Program-made: the position numbers and the translations under genes | Source: Hemerocallis citrina | Lineage: Eukaryota > Streptophyta > Magnoliopsida > Asparagales > Asphodelaceae | Length of the DNA stretch: 64,000 nt | Direction of reading: 5' to 3' | NCBI GenBank assembly: GCA_017893485.1 | Contig: CM030364.1 | Coordinates: 46,649,254-46,713,253 of the forward strand | Shown here: piece by piece, positions 58,169 through 64,000 of the stretch | Layout of the letters: each line of letters begins with the position of its first letter | How positions within the stretch are numbered: position 1 is the stretch's first letter | The notes under the pieces: model-generated | Database searches by the model: none | What the model saw: the letters and a program-made list of their open reading frames with translations, nothing else | What the model was told of the DNA's origin: nothing

Positions 58169-60394
58169 ATGGCTAGAACAAGGCGACCGAGAAGCCCTTC
58201 TGGTAGCGCCAGTGGTGCACCAATGATGGAGGTGAGATTGATTATTAATATTGATTTTAAATACGAATATGAGTTTCATTGTCTCATTAATAACAATATT
58301 TCTCTTTGTTCGTGTAGATTGGTGGCCGTCAATCTACACCTACCGAGGCCGATCCCTCATCTTTGGTATCCGTTGCTCCTCCTGGACCATTGGACTCCAG
58401 CTTACTTTCGTTGCAATCCAGACACCGATCGGAATCCGTGTTGACTGGTCTGCAAAGGAGTGCAACTTCCGGAAGCACAAACTTCTTACCATGGACCCCC
58501 GTATCACTCCGTTCTTAGTTGAAACCGGTTTCTATGGAGCTCGCTTTATGGGAGATGTGAAGCTTAACCGACCTCTACTTATAGCTTTGGTCGAACGATG
58601 GAGGTCGGAGACCCACACATTCCACCCACCGGTGGGTGAGATGATCGTCACCCTCCAAGATGTAACAATCATTACTGGGTTACCAATAGATGGGGTTGCC
58701 GTGACGGGGAACATGAATTTTGATCGAGTAGAAGTTGTTCGTGATCTGCTCGGTATCGATGTTGAGGAGTCGTTGATCCAAAAAAGAGAGGATGTTGAAA
58801 GAGAAATCCTCGATACTCCTGATGATTATGATGCTGATCTATTAGATCAAGCCTTAGAAGATGCGAAAGATAAGGCAGAAGCTGAATTCTGGACTGAAAT
58901 CTTCGATGGGAATTCACTTCTACTTAGTTGGTTGAAATATCAATTCGACGGATATTTGACGGAGAATTCGGACGATGAAACCATACGTTACTATGCTCGT
59001 GCGTACATTTTTAGCATGATCGGGGGAGTGATCTTTCCTAACTCATCTAGTGCAAGCGTGCAGCTGATGTATTTATGCTTGTTGGAAAATTTTGGTTTTG
59101 CCGGCTGTTTTAGTTGGGGCAGTGCCGCATTGGCATCTCTGTATAGGAATATGTGCTCATATGCATTAGGTGCCTTACAAATGGGTGGCCCGATGGTTCT
59201 TTTGCAAATCTAGAGTTGGGAATGCATCCACATCGGACGTTCCCGTATTATTGAACCAACACCGGATTGGTTGGCTGACCCACCAGCTATAGAGTTGTTC
59301 CCTCCTTTAGGGATATATTGGGCGGGACGGCGCATGTGGGTCGATAATCCACGACAACTACTTATCTATTATAGAGATTAGTTAGATAACTTGTGGGACA
59401 AGTTCGTCAATTGGGAACCGTACTCAACCGCAAGGTTAGAAAGGGTTCCACCGGTTTGTTTGGCCGGTGCCCTTTTGTTGACAGCTGCACCACTTGTGAA
59501 TTTTTCTGTTGTTGAGTTCCAGTACCCGGATAGAATGATGCGGCAATTCGGATATCAGCAAAAGATTTCCGAAGTCCGGTGTTATGATAAAAAATTACAC
59601 GAGGTGAGAGAAACTGGTCGAGTACCCAACTTTGATTGGGCTGATTTTCACCGGGTCCATGTGGCTAACTGGAACACCATGCGGTATCAGATGACACCGA
59701 ATATGATGTACTTCGCTATACCGTTCGATGGCTCTTTCCAACATGTATACATGACGTGGTACAGGCGCATTATACGGTTGTATGTTTCTCCACAAGCCGC
59801 TGTACCAGCCGGTGTGCAAATTTCGATTCCCCCAACCGAGGAAGAACCAGCCCCAGCATATTCCTCTTCCCAGCCGATGTATCAACCAAAGGCGTCGACG
59901 TATCGGAACTTGGTTAGTAATTTTTTATGCAATTTCATACATTCAGTATGCATGTATTGTTAAGATATAAAGATAGAATGATAAATTATTGTACATGTTG
60001 TTTAAATTGAAATTTTCAACCTTATGCAGATTAAAAACACATGAGAGACCGTTCGGGTAGCTACTCGCGTCTTGAAGAGTAAGGAATCATGCGGGAGATT
60101 CTAAAGCCGTGCCACCGTAGTCTTGAAGAGGTTGGTGAAGGTCCACAACTTGATGCATATTTAAAATCCAACATGGCACTTCCTCGGCAAAAAAGCGCGA
60201 CAAGGTCGGGAATTTGCATCGCCGAGCCACCACAGGTTCAACAACACCAACCACCTGAAGAAGATGAGGAGTAGTGGGAAGATGATCCTCAATCTTCCGA
60301 GACGGAAGGTAGACGACGGAATCCTCAACGAAAGAGGAACCCACCTGATCAATTTACATCAAGTGGTCGCAAACCGCGTGGTCATAAAAGGTAG
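58169..60394 (+). pseudogene. Plant mobile domain (PMD / MAIN-like) protein, transposon-borne, broken
   Basis: PMD (PF10536) occurs in transposon proteins and in host MAIN and MAIL1 proteins involved in silencing. Exon 1 (58169-58231) reads MARTRRPRS. An 86-bp GT-AG intron follows. Exon 2 begins IGGRQSTP and reads PPGPLDSSLLSLQSRHRSES, a frameshift near 58450, then MDPRITPFLVETGFYGARF, LLIALVERWRSETHTFHPPV and VGEMIVTLQDVTIITGLPID, the core PMD signature. It continues in one frame through two TAG stops (59211-59213 and 59379-59381) to 59911. A second intron (about 59912-60030) precedes a tail with MREILKPCHRSLEEV and a basic end GRKPRGHKR, with stops at 60079-60081 and 60272-60274. Most stops fit C-to-T or G-to-A changes of CAG, CAA or TGG. 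Confidence 0.88.
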
Positions 60395-60835
60395 TATCCA
60401 ACAATAGGTTGGTTAGTGGTATTTTAGTATTTGGTTTATGATTTTATTCCGTTCAAATAACTAAGAACTACTATTTGTTTCTATATTTATAAATGTTGTA
60501 GATAAATACCGTGCATCCACGGAAGTCAACCTTGAAGATAGCTGAATCGATCCATGTACACGACTTCATTCTTGAGATGAATATCTTTGTACTGAATGTC
60601 TTGTAGTAGGTAGTTGAAAAAATTACACAAATGTAGTTGAACGAATTTTGAGATGATTATTTGGTAATGAATGTCATATTATTTTTCGTATCATATATAT
60701 TGTTGCAATATGCGTTTCTGAGTTGTTGTGATATGATATATATGTTGTTGTATTGTTGTGAACTGGGTTTCTCAATTCTTGTGATATGAATTGTTGTTGT
60801 GAAATTGTATTTTCATCGAGACACAGGTACTGATG
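60395..60835. other. 3' flank of the PMD gene
   Basis: This stretch is AT-rich with short 'gttgttgtgatatgatatat' type repeats near 60700-60800. It has no gene. Confidence 0.4.
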
Positions 60836-61345
60836 TTCTGCCAATATATGTCTACTTAACCCGTTATTGTTGATGACGGGTTAAGTGTACTTAACCCGTC
60901 ATCACAAAAAACGGGTTAAGTAGACATATATTGGTTGAAGTTCATCATCTACAGACCAAGTATTCATATAGTTCTGCCAAAATATCTCTACTTAACCCAT
61001 CATTGTCGATGACGGGTTACGTACACCTAACCCGTCATCAACAATAACAGGTTAAGTAGACATATATTGGCAGAACATGATGAATGATTGGTTTGTAGAT
61101 GATGAACTTCTACCAATATATCTCTACTTAACCCGTTATTGTGAATAACGGGTTAAGATCACTTAACCCGTTATCCTCAATAACGGGTTAAGTAGACAAA
61201 TATTGGCAGAAGATTTTGAATACTTGGCCTGTAAATGATGAAGTTCTGCCAAAATATCTTTACTTAACCCATTATTGTGAATAACGGGTTAAGATCACTT
61301 AACCCGTTATCCTCAATAACGGGTTAAGTAGAAAGGTATTTTTAT
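60836..61345. repeat. Tandem array of paired TTAACCCG hairpins, ~136-bp unit, 4 copies
   Basis: The unit edges are 'gttctgccaatatatgtcta' and, reversed, 'tagacatatattggcagaa'. Between them each unit has two hairpins of the type 'cttaacccgttattgttgat' + 'gacgggttaag', separated by 4-8 bp. Units start near 60836, 60972, 61108 and 61245. Loop sequences vary while stems change on both sides together in several places (GTCAT/ATGAC and GTTAT/ATAAC). Confidence 0.88.
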
Positions 61346-61525
61346 GCTTTCTACAACTTTCTCTTCACTCTTTGTGAATATTGTCTTCTGAACTCAGCAA
61401 AGTGACATTCATATGCTTGTAAATTATTTATATTTTTTAATAATATCCATTTATTGCCACGTAACTAACCAATATAAAATCATGAACATTAAATGTGGTC
61501 AAAAAGTTCAATTTTTTTTGATAAC

Positions 61526-61615
61526 TAGCCTAGGGTTAGGGTTAGGGTTAGGGTTAGGGTAAGCTAGGGTTAAGGGTTAGTGTAGGGTTATGTGTTGGGG
61601 TTAGGGTAAGGCTTA
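61526..61615. repeat. Telomere-like TTAGGG array
   Basis: About five perfect 'agggtt' hexamers (61532-61560) are followed by degenerate copies. The repeat is TTAGGG-type, not the usual plant TTTAGGG. It is interstitial and short. Confidence 0.75.
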
Positions 61616-61789
61616 ATATTAGCCCTAACTGGTTGTTTTTTTGTTTTGATTAGTTAGGTTAATATTTGTAGTTCTCCGATCTAAAACGCACTGAATTTAT
61701 TCCATTACTGGGTTCTTACATGTAGGGTTCTACATGTGGTGTTCCACATGTGGGGAGTATAATCTGATGTGATTTTCAAAATTTCGTTC

Positions 61790-62280
61790 AAATCCCCACA
61801 TTATTGGGTTCTACATTGTGGCGTTGTACATGTGGTGCCCACTTTGTAGAGTAAAATGTAATAGTAGAATCGTACTTTTCTTGCTCGGTCCTTGCTCTTT
61901 TTTTCTCCATAGTTTCCCCTTTACTCAGATAGATTTTGGTAAGTCTATGTCGAAAAATAGAGTGTTCATTTAGTGGGCACCACATGTAAATCCCCACATG
62001 TAGAACAAGTCCATAATGGGCCTATTATTAGATTTCACTATACAATATGTGGAACCACATGTACAACATGGCCATAACTTCGTCCTTGCTCTTTTTCTCT
62101 TCATAGTTCCCCCTTCACTCAGATAGATTTTGGTAAGTCTATGTCGAGGAATGGAGTGTTCATTAAGTGGGCACGACATGTAGATCCCCACAAGTAGAAC
62201 TAGTCCATAATCGGCCTATTATTAGATTTCACTATACAACATGTGGAACTACATGTACAACATGGCCATAACCCTAACAT
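61790..62280. repeat. Tandem duplication, ~190-bp unit, two copies
   Basis: Units at about 61882-62070 and 62075-62265 share 'cagatagattttggtaagtc', 'tatgtcga', 'gtgttcatt', 'gtgggcac' and 'tattagatttcactataca'. Short 'acatgtgg' / 'ccacatgt' palindromes recur throughout. Confidence 0.8.
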
Positions 62281-62329
62281 GTAGTACAAGTCATTAACTT
62301 GTTTTTACAAAAATAGGGTTACGGCTTGG

Positions 62330-63295
62330 CAGCACCCTAGGGTTACAGTAGGATTACGGCTAGGGTTAGAATAGATCTCTCTACATTAGGGTTAGAGATT
62401 AGTTCGTAGGGTTATTTCCAATTTTTAATAAAATTTTTCGTATTTTCAACTATATTATTTAATTTCAGAATGTTTAAAATTACTCTAACCCTACTGTAAC
62501 CCTACTTTAACTATCCAACCCTACTGTAACCCTACTCTAACCTACGAACTACTCTAACCTACTCTAACCTTATCTCTAACCTACTCTACCCTACTCTAAC
62601 CTTATTTGTTGTGAACCAAGTTCCTCTAATTTGAGTATTTTTTTATATTTCATCATTTTCAACACTCCAAGTTTTAAGAAGTTGGATTTTACATAACCCG
62701 TAACCCTATTTTTACCCTAAGAACTACTCTAACCCTACCGTAACCCTACAATAACCCTGTAACCCTAGCCGTAACCCTACAAGTTCGTAGGGTTACATTA
62801 GGGTTAGAGATTAGTTTGTAGGATTATTTACAATTTTTAATAAATTTTTTCATATTTTCAACTATATTATTTAATTTCATAATGTTTAAAATTATTCTAA
62901 CCCTACTGTAATTCTACTTTAACTATCCAAACCTACTGTAACCCTACTCTAACCCTACGAACTACTCTAACCTACTCTAACCTTATCTCTAACATACTCT
63001 AACCTCCTCCAACCTTATCTCTAACCTTTTCTAAACCTACAACCTTGTCCTAACCCTGTTATTTATTTATTTATTTGGGTTAAGTACACCTTCATTTATT
63101 TATTTGGGTTATATTTATTTGTTGTGAACCAAGTTCCTCTAATTTTAGTTTTTTTTTTAAATATCATCTTTGTCAACACTCAATGTTTTAAGAAGTTGGA
63201 TTTTACAAAACCCGTAACCCTATTTTTACCCTAAGGACTACTCTAAGCCTACCTTAACCCTACAATAACCCTGTAACCCTTGCCGTAACCTGTTG
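62330..63295. repeat. Duplicated block (~430-530 bp) rich in CCCTAA/CTCTAAC motifs
   Basis: Two copies (62380-62775 and 62785-63295) share 'tatttaatttcagaatgttt', 'ctactgtaaccctac', 'ctaaccttatctctaac', 'gtgaaccaagttcctctaat' and 'gttggattttacataacccg'. The second copy has an extra TTTA-repeat insertion near 63060-63120. The CCCTAA-like runs are degenerate and not a chromosome end. Confidence 0.8.
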
Positions 63296-63364
63296 ACACT
63301 GTAAGTTTTAAACCGAATTCGTTGAATGTACGTAAATGTTATAAAACTTGGTCTGTAGGGGATG

Positions 63365-63610
63365 AAGTCCTGCCAATATCTCCTTACTTAACCCGTTGTT
63401 GAGGATAACAGGTTAAGTGATCTTAACCCGTCATCACCAATAACGGATTAAGTAGAGAGAAATTGGCAGTATTTTATCAATACTTGGTCTGTAAGGGATG
63501 AAGTCCTGCCAATATCAATCTACTTAACCCGTTATTGGTGATGACGGGTTAAGATCACCTAACCCGTCATCGTCAATAACGGGTTAAGTAGAGAGATTTT
63601 TACAGAATTT
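63365..63610. repeat. Second array of paired TTAACCCG hairpins, 2 units
   Basis: These are the same units as 60836-61345: 'tgccaatatc...acttaacccg', two hairpins, then 'cgggttaagtagaga'. Units start near 63368 and 63502. Confidence 0.85.
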
Positions 63611-64000
63611 TCGTCTGTGTAGTCTCTATGTGCTTTTGTTGATACATATACAACTTCACAAAATTTGTTCATTAACAACAACTTCTACAAATGATAATTT
63701 GTTCATTCAGCAATTCACATCAATCTTGGGATACTTAACCCGTTAGGTTGATTGATATTTGAAGTGTCTTCGCCTTTGTAATACAACTCTTCAAATTTTC
63801 AAGATAAGGTTCGGAGAATATTGGGATACGGGTTATATCTTATAACAGCTTTGTACATCATACATTACAAACTGGCAAATACATGTAAATTGAACATACA
63901 TAGAATGCATACATAACTAAAGCCAATTGCTATTACAAACTCATTCTTTGATACTTTCACCATAATTTACAATTAATTTAGTATACAAGTACATTCTGAG
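63611..64000. other. Unassigned DNA to the window edge
   Basis: I see no gene or further hairpin pair. A single 'ttaacccgtta' occurs at about 63735. The end of the PMD element was not found. Confidence 0.4.

Larger units (their letters stand above)
56080..64000 (+). mobile_element. PMD-encoding element beginning at a (TA)n tract, right end outside the window
   Basis: It starts AGGCTTTTTCCATTGCAAAC directly after an (AT)n tract. Contents in order are: a 'gggccggtggat...atccagcggccc' palindrome, paired TTAACCCG hairpins, four tandem inverted-repeat units, a two-intron PMD gene, and further hairpin and telomere-like arrays. The hairpin motif occurs on both sides of the gene (56.2, 60.9 and 63.4 kb), which ties these parts into one unit. 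The terminus resembles elements 1 and 2. No right terminus or second TA tract is seen before 64000. Confidence 0.45.

Noticed and set aside
58251..58440. PMD start at 58251 within the first intron
   Set aside because: The upstream ATG at 58169 with a GT-AG intron gives the conserved PGPLDSS reading. The in-intron ATG gives none.
60836..61345. CRISPR array
   Set aside because: The repeats are palindromic units in a plant transposon context, with no unique spacers and no cas genes.
61526..63295. A chromosome end
   Set aside because: Telomere-like runs are short, degenerate, embedded in duplicated DNA and followed by more hairpin units of the PMD element.

Overview
The window is repeat-dominated intergenic DNA from a flowering plant, probably a eudicot. 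The evidence is Tat-lineage Ty3 and L1-type LINE proteins of plant type, TRIM-like LTRs, Tourist-like and hAT MITEs, plastid-derived gene fragments, WNK and RGLG gene fragments, and a plant-mobile-domain (PMD) gene. There are no bacterial features. The only gene that looks intact is tRNA-Ser(GCU) at 35004-35085. Every protein-coding sequence I recognise is a transposon gene or a broken gene fragment.

Layout. 0.6-4.6 kb: decayed LINE A (minus). 5.1-32.3 kb: one Tat-lineage Ty3 retrotransposon on the minus strand, cut into pieces by later insertions. In its own reading order it runs gag (32.3-30.9 kb), protease (30.7 kb, continuing at 27.3 kb), reverse transcriptase (27-26 kb), RNase H (26.1-23.3 kb), integrase (22.9-22.08 kb), pol C-terminus (7.44-7.33 kb), tandem repeats (7.1-5.5 kb) and an antisense accessory ORF (5.4-5.1 kb). 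The interrupting insertions, each placed by target-site duplications (TSDs) and most also by resumption of the pol reading, are a 14.6-kb block (7441-22075, TSD gagtt) and solo LTRs at 23496-25003, 25523-26006 and 27343-30440. The 14.6-kb block is itself nested: a TRIM-like element holds a solo LTR (7962-14838), which holds another solo LTR (8918-12137) and rearranged plastid DNA. It also holds a 6.6-kb segment between two (AT)n tracts that carries a WNK kinase pseudogene.

32.4-39.3 kb: TRIM-like LTR, minisatellite, a solo LTR, the tRNA gene, a short LINE tail, and two exons of an RGLG-type E3 ligase. 39.1-45.0 kb: LINE C (13/14-bp TSD). 45.9-48.1 kb: a hAT MITE (perfect 8-bp TSD) and a 1.2-kb Tourist-like element dense in a 14-bp palindrome. 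48.3-53.1 kb: LINE D, the best-preserved element, whose ORF2 frame is open except for two TAG codons. 53.3-54.2 kb: hAT-type element. 54.4-56.1 kb: a Tourist-like MITE and small inverted-repeat elements separated by (AT)n tracts.

56.08-64.0 kb is the most unusual part. It begins at an (AT)n tract with a terminus like those of the small elements beside it. It then has four tandem ~338-bp units, each a long inverted repeat, a decayed PMD gene (58.17-60.39 kb), arrays of paired TTAACCCG hairpins, and telomere-like CCCTAA/TTAGGG tracts. Its right end lies outside the window. I propose, as inference only, that it is a large (TA)n-targeting PMD transposon whose small non-autonomous relatives lie at 55.5-56.06 kb.
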